A stretch of DNA of 64,000 bases. Source: Adiantum capillus-veneris. Taxonomy: Eukaryota; Streptophyta; Polypodiopsida; Polypodiales; Pteridaceae. The notes beneath the pieces were generated by a model, which saw nothing but the letters and a program-made list of their open reading frames with translations, made no database searches and was not told the DNA's origin. Location: contig CM043946.1 in assembly GCA_014529385.2 (NCBI GenBank), forward strand, positions 35,676,558-35,740,557, written 5' to 3'. This document shows positions 11,460 to 22,928 of the stretch, piece after piece; position 1 is the stretch's first letter; each line of letters starts with the position of its first letter. The translations under genes were made by a program, and so were the position numbers.

Positions 11460-11930
11460 CTAGCTGAGAAGTTCTACTTCTATGCTTGCTAAGTTGTCGC
11501 CATTTTCTTTTAAAACACTAAGCATCAAGCTGTAGATTGCTCCATCTTTACCTTTGTACCGTCTTTGGCCTTGTTCTTCAATTAGATTGGCTTCCATTGG
11601 GTGATCTATTGGATCTTGCAATTCTGGCTCTCGACTATAGATCTGACCACTGTAATCCATGTACAATGACCCTGATTGCATATGCACTGACTGTATGTTT
11701 TCCTCGCTTGTGCAAATTTTTGGATAAACATTTGGATTGATTTTCTGAACTTCTATCTGCACTTCATCTTTTAGCTTGCAATACATGGCTCCATTGAATT
11801 TTGTGATTATTTGGGAGTTCTCTGAATCTGGTTTTACTATGATCAATAGGATCTTGGCTCCTATGTTGCTTTTGCTGCTCATCAAGTATCTATGGCCTTC
11901 GAAATCTGCATATAAGATTTTATCTCCATT
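11460..11930 (-). pseudogene. RT-C gag-like module region, first copy
   Basis: The 141-residue frame 11460-11885 plus its upstream extension shows LYGYNGDKILYADFEGHRYL, then SGSLYMDYSGQIYSREPE, then QRRYKGKDGAIYSLML. No capsid domain of the usual Retrotrans_gag type is obvious, although the zinc knuckle follows directly. The modules predict short beta-hairpins (aromatic residues on either side of a D-x-x-G turn). What they bind is not known. Stops and frame changes make the copy non-functional. Confidence 0.5.
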
Positions 11931-12129
11931 GTAGCCATACAGCTGTAAAATCTACTATGTTTCAATTTTGCATATGTTGCCACTGCTACTAGCTTGCTCT
12001 GTGTACTTGAATTCTTGGCTCGATTTGAGTCCATGTCGGTTGGTTCTATAAAAACTATCTCCTAGTAGGTTTTGGTATCGAGTATCATAATTTCTCCTCG
12101 TCGGGTTTGATTAAACCTTTACAACAATG

Positions 12130-13263
12130 AAAATCTGGGCTCTGAATAGACTAATCTGCAATCCATCGTGATTTACGCACGTGTTCGTCCGATTAGAAGC
12201 TAATTTGCACTAACCAATTTCTAGCATGCAAATTTTTGAAATTTGTATACCCCTCAAACAGCTTTGAGTTGGTCTTTTTGCTCGCTTCTTTTGGCTGATC
12301 TGGTTTGTTTTGCCCGGTGTAATTTTCCCGGCTTTGCATTTTTCAACTTGCTTGCTTTTGTGCTATTTGCTCAATGTGCGGCTCTTTTAGCTTTGTTTTT
12401 TTTGCTTTTTTGGCTCTTTTGACGACTTTCTTTTTCTTTTTATTAACTTTTTTGTGAAATTTCAAATTTTCTAAAAATCTTAGAATTTTTTTGGATTTTT
12501 GGTGATTTTTTTGGTCAATTTATGATTTTTGATTAATTTTTTATGCTTTTATGAATTTTCTTTTTTTTTTGTGAATTTTTTGATTTTTTATTGAATTTTT
12601 TATTTTTTACTTTTTACGAGTTTTTTTGGTGAGTTTTACTTTTTTAATTTTCTAAATTATTTTTATGTTTTTTTCTATTTTTAATGCATTTTTAAAAAAA
12701 TTATGTGTTTTTTTTTTTTTGGTGAATTTTAAGAACCACTTTTTTTAAAAAAAATTAGTGGACAAAACAACAAAAATTAAAAATTTTAATCGCCTTACTT
12801 ATCTACCTGGCAGTCGTGGACATCGCATGGATGGTGGAGCGTTGACCTGCCTGGCTGACAGCGGCCTTGACATGCGAGATTGAAGGCGGTGAGGTCGTGG
12901 GTATCAGGGAGTTGACCAGCAGCCCGTTGAAGGCGCCAAAACGCAGGGGGCCGCAGCCAACGAGTGCAGGTGCTGACGTGGCAGCCTGTGGCGGGGCAGA
13001 GAGAGGACGGCATGTGGCGCGCGCTAGAGAGAGAGAGAGAGGGGGGGGGGGGCATAGTCTTGGCGACTTGGCGTGCAGCAGAGAAAGACAAGAGAGGGAG
13101 AGTATTTCCCGCATCCGCTGTCAACGGAGATTCAGCAGAGGGTGTGTGTGTGTGGGAGAATAGGACAAAGAAGGGAGCGTCCACACAAGAGAACGAGAGA
13201 GAGTGAAAGAAGAGAAAAGGGGGAAGAGAGAGACTGTAAATAATCGTGAGTCGGGTTGGGGAG

Positions 13264-13317
<54 letters not shown>

Positions 13318-15005
13318 AATCGCTAGTTTGGGAGAGGCGGAGGAGAGAGAAGATTAATGATCGTTTGGGGAGGAGAGAGAGAGGGTGTGTATGGAGGGTG
13401 TTCACGCGGAGAGAGAAGAAGAAGACGAGTAATTTTAATGTCGAAGCAAACTATCCCAACAGACCGTAAAGATCTATCCACCGACGAGGAAAGTTTATGC
13501 GCTGCAAGGCAACGTGGGAAAAGACAGGCATCGAAGCTTCAAAATCGCTTTTTTTAATAATTTTTTCAAACGTCCAAAAATGTCAAAATAGGCCGAAAAT
13601 TATCCGAGAACACAAAAAATCATCCCAAAATCCCAAAAATTGTCAAAAAAAAAACCAAAAAATCTTAGAAATCTCTAAAAATCATCGGCAATCACAATCA
13701 AACACTTTTGACACGCACAAGCACACCAAAAATAGCAGTTTTTATCGAAAATGCCAAATTCGACAAAATCATCAACTCGATCCTTGGAAATAGGGAAACG
13801 CTCAGAATTTGGTGAACGAAAGCCCAAATGCACTCGTAATCAAGCCGTAAACACGCATTCAAAACAGTTCGTCAAGAGCACACGATATCAAATTTTTACG
13901 GAATTAATGCAAAAATTACCAAAAAGTTATAAAAATTATCCAAAAAACACTTTTTTTTTTAAAAAAAACCTCCACACACAGGGGATTAGTGCAGCCAAAT
14001 AAAATCACAAAAAGCACATCAATTCAATTACCAAATAGTTTGTTCAATAAAATTCAAACTAGGTAATTAAATCAACAAAATTAGCGATAAAATTAGGTCA
14101 AAATTTGACGCATTTGGAGTGTGTAAATCCCTGTTTTGAGCTAAAAAAATGTAGCAATTAACCATTTCACACATCAAATATGCAATCAAAAATTGAATTA
14201 ATCATGCACATTAAACACTTTTTAGGCGCACACACACTAATAATTGACAGTTCTTTCCAATCTTTAGGTACGCACACAAAAGGGTTAATCTTGTCGAAAT
14301 TGCAATGTGATTTCACAAATCTCTAGTTGGGCATGACCACAACACAAATCAATCATCACAATTGAAAAATCATTAAGCACATATTGGTTTTTAGGTGCAC
14401 AAACAAAAGCAAAATAGTGTACACACACCTAAAATTAAGCATACACACACTCAATTGAAATGCACACACACTTGATTTTAGTGCACACACACTTGCAATT
14501 GACACTTCAAGCATGCAATTAGATCAATTAGCAACGCACATTCACCAATTAGCAATTGAACTTGTCAATTTCATACGCCACCAAATCTGGAAAATTTCAA
14601 CATTACGACGACATGAAAACGAACAATCCAAAAAATTTCATAGCATCAACATGGCATTGACATTACATTGCATCATTGTGGAGTTTCTACACAATTCTGC
14701 ACATCTTTAGATTCTAGGGAGGTTGAGAACACCACCTATTACCTTTCCAATGAAGATCGATTGACAGTTGAAAACTCCAATCCGTAGAAGCAAATTAGTG
14801 TGTAAGTTAGCAATATTAACAAGGGGTTAGTGTGAAGTTACAGAGTGTAAACACACAATTGGCAAGATACGGTGAAAAATTAGGGAATAATGAACACATT
14901 GCTTCATGCACACACATCCAAAATCCACAAAACTATAAACACACAAGTGAAATTAGTGAGGAAACACATCCGATTATGCAACAATTACACTAGCGTAGGC
15001 CATCG
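12130..15005 (-). other. RT-C long untranslated leader with strongly biased composition
   Basis: About 2.9 kb between primer site and first coding-like frame. On the plus strand, 12,400-12,780 is almost pure T-rich DNA with short A/G interruptions, 12,790-13,440 is GC-rich with (GA)n, and 13,560-14,000 is A-rich with a repeated AAAATCxxxAAAA texture. Near 14,410-14,500 a CACACACA motif recurs every 20-28 bp. Open frames here are composition artefacts. Long structured leaders are known from large non-autonomous LTR elements. Confidence 0.5.
13266..13313. repeat. (GA)n microsatellite
   Basis: Uninterrupted GA dinucleotide tract of about 48 bp, flanked by further GA-rich DNA from 13,020 to 13,430, including a G11 run near 13,041. 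Confidence 0.95.
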
Positions 15006-15023
15006 TCCCCGGAAATGGCGCCA
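15006..15023 (-). other. RT-C primer-binding site
   Basis: On the minus strand TGGCGCCATTTCCGGGGA lies two bases beyond the LTR end. It resembles the TGGCGCC-type site (commonly ascribed to tRNA-Asp) of many plant Ty3 elements. It marks the right LTR as the 5' LTR. Confidence 0.8.
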
Positions 15024-15025
15024 AA

Positions 15026-15936
15026 TGTTGGGGGTTTCGTCGTTGCATAGCTCCAATGACCTACAAAATTATCAATCCGGAGGGATGAACTACCTGGCTA
15101 GGGCATGGAAACACTCACATGATTAGTGAACTAATCATGGCAACATGAATGGTGACTCTATGAGGTGAGCTTCTCGGACTATGGAGGAGCTAAGCCACAA
15201 TGATGGGCAATCTCCACATCCACTTCCCTTCACCTCCAATCAACCCAATCACACACACTAACGATTGCAAGACACACACAACACTAATCCTATCATGCAA
15301 CACACTAATCACAAGCACACACACATAGATCTATTGAGCACCACACCCCAATCAAACCTACATGCATACACAAGCAAAAGAGAGCAATCACACAAGATTA
15401 GAGAGGGAATAACCACTAATTAGTTATGATCTAGCTAATCAAAGCATCATTAGCAATCATAAGAAGCATGAGAAAGACATAGTGAAAGAGAATTAAGTAT
15501 TGATTAGTGTTAATCAAGTCACATGAGCAAGGAGAAGCTCAAGGACTCCATAGCCACACTCCTCAAGAGCTCTCACCAAAGAGTGCTCTCAACAAATGAG
15601 CTTGAGAACCCTAATTTCTTTTATACATTGCCTTATATACCTAGGGTAAAACTATGCAATGTCCGGGCACCCAAGGCTTTTAAGGCTCCACCACTTACTA
15701 AATCTGCAACCTATGCACACTAACTGACTTGTTCTTTACATCTTGGAACTCCCATTGAGCCTGTAACACATTAAAATATCAATGGCTTGAAATAAATCAG
15801 AAATTTACAATACATGACCATTTTGGAAAAATGTGTAACTCCAATCTTCATTACTTCTTTGTATTCATCCTTGATGTGCATCCGTACGTCTTCGGTCTTT
15901 AGCAACTCTTGTTAACTGACGTTAACTCAGTTAACA
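15026..15936 (-). repeat. RT-C 5' LTR (right)
   Basis: Partner of 5,615-6,527 with the same TG...CA ends; followed by TSD CTTCC at 15,937-15,941. Confidence 0.92.
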
Positions 15937-15941
15937 CTTCC

Positions 15942-16500
15942 TTCCCTGTAACTCTTTCAAGCACATGTTCCGAATATGGCAAGGGGTGATGGTCTCTCTT
16001 AGTGGCGGCATTGACCTTCTTGAGATCCATACACACTCTGAGTTCTCATTATTTTTTGGCACAATAACTATTGGAGACACTCATTCTGAGTGCTCAGTAG
16101 GGTATATGAATCCACATTTGACAAGATTTTCAATCTCTTCTTGAACAATCTTTGCATACTTAGAATTCATTGGGTAGGTTCGTTGTTGGACTGGTTTAGC
16201 CATGTTTTCATGGGAATTGTGTGTTGCACCATGGAAGGTGGAACACCTTTCATATCATGATATATGTCCAACCAAATATATCCTTGAATTCCTTGAGAAG
16301 CTCCTTAAGTACATATTCCTCAGTCTCTGTCAGATCTTGGGCAATGAAAACAGATCTGGACTCCTTGCCTTGGTCTACTAACTCTATTTCCTTAACTTTC
16401 ATTGGACCATCATAGACTCCATCACTTCCATTGGCGATAGGTGTTCTCTGGGCCTTTGTATACACAACCTTACGCTCCTCTGTGGTGTAGGATTTGAAAT
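15942..16500 (-). pseudogene. RT-A Ty3 reverse transcriptase, N-terminal half
   Basis: Minus reading begins with the frame 16250-16465, whose end ELLKEFKDIFGWTY is the usual entry to a Ty3 RT. It continues through several stops to VCMDLKKVNAATKRDHHPLP and a VLERVTGKE segment that ends exactly at the RT-C insertion. The two RT halves together are of normal length, so RT-C caused a simple insertion without deletion. The interrupting stops indicate that the frame had decayed independently as well. Confidence 0.85.
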
Positions 16501-16645
16501 GCTTAGGTGCATGATGTAAATCTTTTGGGTCTTGTTGTTCTTTGGACTGTGATTTCTCTTTCGCTTCCTTTTGTTGTTGAGCTAGCTCTCAATTTTGTTG
16601 TCTCCTTACAATACGGCTCAACTTTGGCTTCTCTGTAGCTTCTAG

Positions 16646-17250
16646 TTATGTGATGTCAATGGGTTGTGGGCTATACCACATGAAGCTTTGAAGGTATTCA
16701 CCCCAATTATCTACCAAATTTTGGTGAGCATCACATGCCCCCATATAACTAAGCCATTCTACGATAGATTTCTTTTCATTTATCCTAGCACGTACATTGG
16801 CTCGATATCGTCGCCTCTTGTATCGCTTATTCCTCTTGTCTAATTTTTTATTATGGCCGATTTCTAGTGCAAAGTCGCTAGATGAATCGCTAGTTGTGTC
16901 TTCTCCTCTCCATGATAGATTGTCATCTAGGGTACCAGTGGGCCTTGAATGGCTTTTCCCCACATTTGCACCAAGATTTAACTCAAATTCTTCATCCTCA
17001 GAGTAAATTTCAATTGCTAATTCCGACTCCAAATCGTGTGGGCTATAGTCTTTTGAGATGCTACTGGTTCCAATGTCAGTGCTTCATCTAGTAGGTCATC
17101 AGAAGCTATATGCATTGCTCTTATCATATTTAAAGGTATGAGTTGTGGCATTTCATCCCCCTCAAGTGTTACCCAGGTCGTCCCCCTATTTTCCCAAGTG
17201 TCTATGGTTGTTGCTAGGTGTACCCAATCCACATTGTCAGACTCAGTCAT
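16646..17250 (-). pseudogene. RT-A pol linker between protease and RT
   Basis: Two overlapping minus frames (17017-17250 and 16646-17032) fill the gap between protease and RT. They are acidic and Ser-rich with one basic patch (KKLDKRNKRYKRRRYRANVR). No catalytic domain is expected or seen here. Function unknown. Confidence 0.5.
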
Positions 17251-17429
17251 CCCAGGTAGAACATCTATATAAGGGGAATTTCCCCAACATCAGTGTCCTT
17301 TTTACACGTGTAACAATACTGCAATGGGGCCGAGTGAATTGTGGTGTCACATCTATGATCAATTATAAATCTGTTCTCAGAGGATGTGCTCTATCACTTA
17401 CAACATCAACTCGAATGACAGAGTCTTGG

Positions 17430-17771
17430 AACTGCAAGTAGACATGGTTTTTAGACTAGTCATGCCCCAATTTTGCTTCCCTCATATGAAAGGACATCCT
17501 AAGATCATCTCAGATAACATAGTGTGCTTGGAAAAATCCATAACAATGAAGGTATGCCTTATTTTGTGTCCAAAGGCCTTGATCTTGAGATCTTATAGAA
17601 TCCCAATAGGTTTAACAATAGTCCCATGGGCCATCTTTACCACTATGTTTGTAATCCCAAGGTGGGGTCTTCCCATAGATTCCCAAAAAAAAATAGTTGC
17701 AATGCTAACTCCAGTGTCACCATCAAGGATTCCCTTCATAGTTAATCCTTTGGTCGTGATTGATATGGTCG

Positions 17772-17790
<19 letters not shown>
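17430..17790 (-). pseudogene. RT-A retropepsin-like protease
   Basis: Minus reading gives [18 protein letters not shown] (catalytic loop, normally D-G-G/S-A, here DGDTG), then NIVVKMAHGTIVKPIGIL, FGHKIRHTFIVMDF and EMILGCPFI, the standard order of plant Ty3 proteases. A stop splits it after PIGIL. The segment starts right at a CA/TA microsatellite, so the upstream gag is lost or displaced. Confidence 0.75.
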
Positions 17791-17822
<32 letters not shown>

Positions 17823-17823
17823 G

Positions 17824-17906
<83 letters not shown>

Positions 17907-17937
17907 GTATATGTATATGTATATGTATATATGCTTA
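17773..17937. repeat. Compound (CG)(CA)n(TA)n microsatellite
   Basis: A CGCGCG start, about 15 CA units, then a long TA tract with GTATGTATA-type interruptions up to 17,937. It sits at the N-terminal edge of the RT-A protease relic. The open frames in it encode only YI or CV repeats. Confidence 0.95.
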
Positions 17938-17989
17938 TATGCTTGTACTCAAAAACCAAAACAAAAACAAAAAAGTAAAGGAGCAAGAG

Positions 17990-18222
17990 CCATCTAGCAA
18001 TGAGAGTCATACAAGATCCGACCCATAGCAAAAACTCACAATGTCACATCATGCACAATTGTCAATAGTCATCTACTAGCAATGAGAGTGAAGCATACAA
18101 GATATGACCCATAGCAAAAACTTCCAATGTCACATCATGCAAAATAGCCATCTAGCAATGAGAGTGAAGCATGCAAGATCTGACCCATAACAAAAACTCA
18201 CAATGTCACATCATGCACAATG
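17990..18222. repeat. Three-copy tandem repeat, ~79 bp unit
   Basis: Units start at about 17,991, 18,070 and 18,149 and share CATCTAGCAATGAGAGT, then a CCCATAGCAAAAACT stretch, then AATGTCACATCATGCA. Units differ by small indels. No coding content. Confidence 0.85.
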
Positions 18223-19058
18223 AAATGTTCAACCCTTATGTTATCAGTGAAACCTAACCAAAATCTATTTTTTGTGTATAGATATGGCTAGGTCACCAAA
18301 GTCATCCACTTCTCATTTTGGTGAGAGATATCCTTGCTACTTTTCTCAAGCATTTCACATGATCTACCCTATTCATACCTCGAAATGGGATCTGGTAGCT
18401 AATCTAGCGTGAAAAGAAAAATTTGAGGAGTTAAAATGGTTGATACGTTGGAGAGGGGGAATGGAGAACACACTTGAAACACAAACAAATGCCTCTTTAT
18501 AGCTCAGGGTATTCACAACACACCTATCCTCTTAGAAACACCTTCAAAAGACACAACACACGCTAACAAGCCACCGCTATCACACCTCTCAACGCGCACA
18601 CGCTTAGCAAAACCACCATTCAACTCACACACACTACCAATGCTCATTTCAACACACCCGTCACACACCACAACTCCATTTCAATCCCTTGCACCACAAA
18701 GCGGTCCGCAAGCACACACCTCTGTCGGCACCGACACAAACGCAAAGAGCAAGAGAAAAAAGAAACGAAGGGGGGAAACAACGCCAAAAATAGGGGGAAA
18801 TGGCTTGGGATTGCATAGCAAAGAGCACATATAGACTGTACAATGCCTATACGGAAAGCTCCAACCAAAAAAAACAGCCCTTAAGGCTCACTCTTGGCTT
18901 TTCTTGACCTTGCACAGTCCAAAACTGGGAAAAAGCCCAATAAATGAGTTAAAAAGAGGGTTTTATAGAGGGGCCCACCCTTTTTTAGTAACTTGAATCT
19001 TGTTGGACCATTTGGCTCCGAAGAGGCAACCCACACAAGCTTTGAGATCTTTGAGTCG

Positions 19059-19141
<83 letters not shown>

Positions 19142-20606
19142 ATGCTTTCGCAATCTTGAGGAGGGGGACACTAGCACTAGCGCTAAAGCCTTGTACACTT
19201 TGCCTTCAAAAGAATTGGGACCCGTAGGGCTATGTGGGAACCCACCCACAGACAAGGCCACCACGTCATCATGCCACTAACGAGGTCACCCAACCGCCAC
19301 ACGCTCCAACTGGCCGATGTCGCCAACCTTTCCAAAAACCCACCCAGCAATGCCTAGGGCCGCCAGCGTGCAACCACATGCAGCGCCAGGCATGTCCGCC
19401 ATAGCCACGGGAGAGGAGAGCTTCTCCGTCTCCCTCTCTTGATGCAATGAAACGGGCTCACGCCTTGCCTTTATACACTGTGAACTTGACCCTAGCCTTT
19501 GCATATAGGCCCATTTGTCGGCCACTTGGTAGCGCCACACTCCTCCACCCTCCAAGGGTTTTTGAATCTCAACAAAAACTTTTTTTTTTAAACATGGTTT
19601 TCTCATCCCCCTTCAATATTTTGCAGCTTAATGCCTCGTAAACCAATCCCCAAGCCGTAAAGGGCTACCAAAAGCCGCCAACCCAGACTCCAAACCCCAC
19701 CATTCTTGCCACATTTGAATTTTTTCGGGTCTACAAACCAAGGCTACAAAAGCTGAGAAAAGCCACCTGATACCATCGAGATACCACCTGGCTAACAACC
19801 GCCATCAACTTCCACTTGCTGTATCTTGGCAACCATGAGCTTAATGGACAAGCCATTAGTTTCGGTCTACTCCACATGATTCCACTACCTCTTGAATCCT
19901 TGGGAAGCCAAAAAAAACACCATATGGCACGTCTATTGATGCAACAAGTTGGCACACAACTGGCCCCAAAAAACCTTCAACTGACCATAACTTGCACTCT
20001 AGAGCTCCGACTGATGATCTAAGAAGACTGACATGCTTCACACCTTGAGCACTCCACATCCATCCACTCCCATTAGCTCTAGCCACCTATCCCCACTTGC
20101 CCTATACATTGGGAATGTGCAATGCATTCCAAATTTAGATAGCCAGAACTTTTGAATCGGGACTCTCTTTGAGGGGCCATCTGGACCAACTCTTAGAGCA
20201 TCTTGAGCACTACATCCCAAGGCATATTCCCCACACTTCAAAAACTTTGAACATCCAATTCAATGGGCCTATTTTGAAGACGTTTTGGCCTTAAAAACCA
20301 CATCAGGCATACATTTCCATTGTCCTTTGCCTACCCAAGGCCTTCATAACCGCTTTAGCATCCTACCATGCTCTTGTGTGCACCTTGAGAACTAATTGGA
20401 ACCATTCTTAGGCCTGGCCAACTTTCGTTGCACCATCATTGCCCAACCCCCTTGTCGAGCATTCATGTTCGACTAAAAGCATATTTACAAAACTTAAAAA
20501 TTGCCACACAAACTGACAACCAAAAACACTCATAAACCACCACCATACGTACAGGCTATATACAAAGCTTTACTTCCGTTGCACATTGTCTCTTTCAGGT
20601 GGGTTT
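18223..20606 (-). repeat. Putative 3' LTR and flank of RT-D
   Basis: Non-coding DNA downstream (minus sense) of the RT-D integrase. On the minus strand a GCCAAGGGGGGG tract ends at about 20,607 and is followed by TGGGAAACCC, which may be polypurine tract plus LTR start, and TATAAA-like boxes occur near 18,497 and 18,965. A (CT)n tract (19,064-19,138) lies inside. No second LTR or TSD was found, so the limits are guesses. Confidence 0.35.
19064..19138. repeat. (CT)n microsatellite, ~75 bp
   Basis: Pure CT dinucleotide run; the Ser-Leu and Arg-Glu frames that cross it are artefacts. Confidence 0.97.
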
Positions 20607-21830
20607 CCCACCCCCCCTTGGCTACAATTTGATGCATGTCAGGCACCAAATCTCTGTCAAAGTATAGCTTAAGCCGCATACCATTCACCTTGTACCTAAG
20701 AAGCTTACCATTAGCTCTCACTAGCTGATAGGTCCCATTTGGAATGGCCTTTTGTACCTTGTACGGACCCGTCCACTTCTTCTTCTTCTGAAATGTGAAG
20801 TCCAAGTAGCTTTCATACTTCATCACCAAGTCTTCCTCTTCTATCTTCTTGTCCATAAGACTCTTATTGAATTTGAAAATCCATTTCTCTCGGCTTCACA
20901 TAGCAGTCCGTTGCTGCTTCTTTATCTAGTTGCAATGCTTCAAGGCCAACAATCCAATCGTGTAAAACCTCTTGTGGAGGGGCATTGATGTGCCACATAC
21001 CCTTCAAAGTGTGTAGTTGTGCATGCACTGGCAACACCGCCTCCTTACCATAGACCAAGTGCGTAGTTGTGCATGCACTGGCAACACTGCCTCCTCACCA
21101 TAGACCAACTCGAATGGAGTGAAATTTGTAGCCACCTTATAGGACGTCATGTACGTCCTTGTCTAGATTGACCTCCCACTCTACTTCCTGCTTGTACACA
21201 TACTTTGTCAAGATTTGATGATTTGCCCATTGGCACTCTCCACTAGACTATTGCATTGGGGATGATAGGGCGAAGAGAACCAATGTTGAATGCCTAGCTT
21301 CTCCACTAATGCCCGCATAAGCTTGCTTCTAAATCCCTGGCCTCTATCAGAAACAAGTACCCAAGGCACTCCAAAATAGCAACAAATGTTATCAAAAACA
21401 AATTGAGCCACAACATGTGCATTCACCTCTTTAACTGCCTTGGGCTTGACCCACCTTGTGGTATCTACCACAACGTACTTCTTATCGCTTTTTGACTTAG
21501 GGAGTGGATCGATGACATCCAAACTCCATTTCTTGAAAGCACTTTGGGCTAGGATGGCTCCCTACAATTTGGCTACCAGTTGTCCTTCACCCATGGTTTG
21601 GCACTCATGGTGGCAGGTTTTGCACCAATAGTGCACATCCTTCACTATGGAAGGCCACTAGAAACTTGCTTTCAACACTCTCAAGAACACCTGGTCTTTA
21701 CCCTGATGTTTGCTCTCCTCAAGAAATTTCTCCAGCATTAATCTAGTCTCTTCTTTGTAGAGTACCTCTTTAGAACTCCATCTCGACCATATTGCTACAT
21801 TCATGAATTTCAAGGAAGTAATTTACATAA
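20530..21830 (-). pseudogene. RT-D Ty3 integrase relic
   Basis: Minus frames in order: a zinc-binding end (21,560-21,830) with WPSIVKDVHYWCKTCHHEC; a catalytic core (21208-21522) with MDVIDPLP, VSDRGQGF and NSLVESANGQ, giving Asp, Asp and Glu with 35 residues between the last two (DD35E); MVYGKEAVLPVHAQLHTLKG (20864-21058); and the C-terminal part (20530-20856) with KWTGPYKVQKAIPNGTYQLV. Integrase inserts element cDNA into the chromosome. All three catalytic residues are present, but the frames are split between domains, and no RT precedes it, so this is a truncated 3' fragment. A 51-bp direct duplication lies at about 21,004-21,110. Confidence 0.85.
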
Positions 21831-22376
21831 GAAAGGGGGGCATGTTGATCGTGTAAGTGCATGGTTAGGAATGTGTTGATCGTAAATGGAGGCACACCAC
21901 AAACTTATTTAGAAGGTAAGAAACTAGTGTTCACTAGCCACGCATGGGTGCCCTTATGTCAGTGGGAAAATCCACATAAAAGCCTTGTAGCCTAGTTTTG
22001 CGATGAGCTCCCTCTTCACTATGACATGCATTTCCCTCATTGACACGGCTACACAACAAGGTGAATGACCTCGGGAAGGGGGGGGGGGGGGGGGGGGGGG
22101 GGACTTAATAATTATGTGACTATCACGTGAGTGCAATAGAAGGGTTATTATATATTATTTTCATTCACAAATACGGAGTTTTAAAAATAGCTCTTAAATG
22201 CACGTGATATACACAATTTATACATAGTGAACCCCAACCCCCGACCCGAGTGATTGAAACATTGGTTGCATCTGCTTAGCTTGTTCGCAAAAGGTTGTGT
22301 ACTTGCAACCTTTGTGGATCTCACATGGCATATAGCAAGGCCCATGCACTTGACAGGTAGGATCATGAATAGATAG

Positions 22377-22415
<39 letters not shown>

Positions 22416-22539
22416 AGAAGTGTAATGTAAATAGTAAAATACTTATTTTTATTATAGCTACCTACCGGCAAAAACATAAGCGGTCAATGGAAAATGCAAA
22501 AGAATATCAAGTTTATTGATATTGTATTATTGAAGAGCT
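21831..22539. other. Junction DNA with a 25-bp poly-G run
   Basis: No gene seen. It contains an uninterrupted G run at 22,078-22,102 and a (GA)n tract at 22,381-22,410. The border between the truncated RT-D and the copia relic RT-E falls somewhere inside. Confidence 0.5.
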
Positions 22540-22749
22540 TGTTATGAACTATGGTCACTTTGTTCGGTGGACAGTTTGTATTCATTTTGAGCATTCAAGA
22601 AATCTATAAATAAATATATGCAAGAGGAAAATGCTCACTCTTGCATGGAGGAGATTGCACCGCGTGTTGGTCTTCTCCTCTCTCACTTTTCCTCTCTCTG
22701 TGCCTATGTAGCACTCCACTCTAAGAGCTGCACTTTGACTCCTACTACC

Positions 22750-22781
<32 letters not shown>

Positions 22782-22893
22782 AATCTCTCAAATCGTGCAC
22801 TATTCTTGATTGTGTATATGTGCAATTTTTCAGGTATATAGATCTATTGATTTATTGTTTGTAGTATGTAGTTTTTTGCATTTTGCAGGCACA
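22540..22893 (+). repeat. Candidate 5' LTR of RT-E (copia)
   Basis: Starts TGTTATGAAC, has a TATA box (ctataaataaata, 22,603-22,615) and a (CT)n tract (22,752-22,780), and ends near a GGCACACA just before a primer-site-like sequence. No second LTR was found downstream of the coding relic, so the limits are approximate. Confidence 0.4.
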
Positions 22894-22915
22894 CATCACT
22901 TCCCATTTATAGCAG

Positions 22916-22928
22916 CGGTATCAGATCC
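22916..22928 (+). other. RT-E primer-binding site, diverged initiator-Met type
   Basis: CGGTATCAGATCC differs by a few bases from the usual TGGTATCAGAGCC. It lies between the candidate LTR and the copia coding relic. Confidence 0.45.

Larger units (their letters stand above)
5615..15936 (-). mobile_element. RT-C: complete nested LTR retrotransposon, 10.3 kb, apparently non-autonomous
   Basis: LTRs of 913 and 911 bp in direct orientation begin TGTTGGGGG and end GTTAACA and are flanked by a perfect 5-bp TSD. Primer site (15,006-15,023) and polypurine tract (6,528-6,540) place transcription on the minus strand. The inner 8.5 kb contains a zinc knuckle, a module-rich gag-like region and a protease-like frame, but no RT, RNase H or integrase could be read in any frame. 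The LTRs differ at scattered bases and all frames carry stops, so the copy is not young. Inserted into the RT gene of RT-A. Confidence 0.9.

Noticed and set aside
17723-18031. Tyr-Ile repeat frames
   Set aside because: Translation of the TA/CA microsatellite on both strands.
19000-19280. Ser-Leu and Arg-Glu repeat proteins (also at 13,121-13,405, 54,588-54,903, 62,427-62,930)
   Set aside because: They are translations of (CT)n/(GA)n microsatellites in several frames at once.
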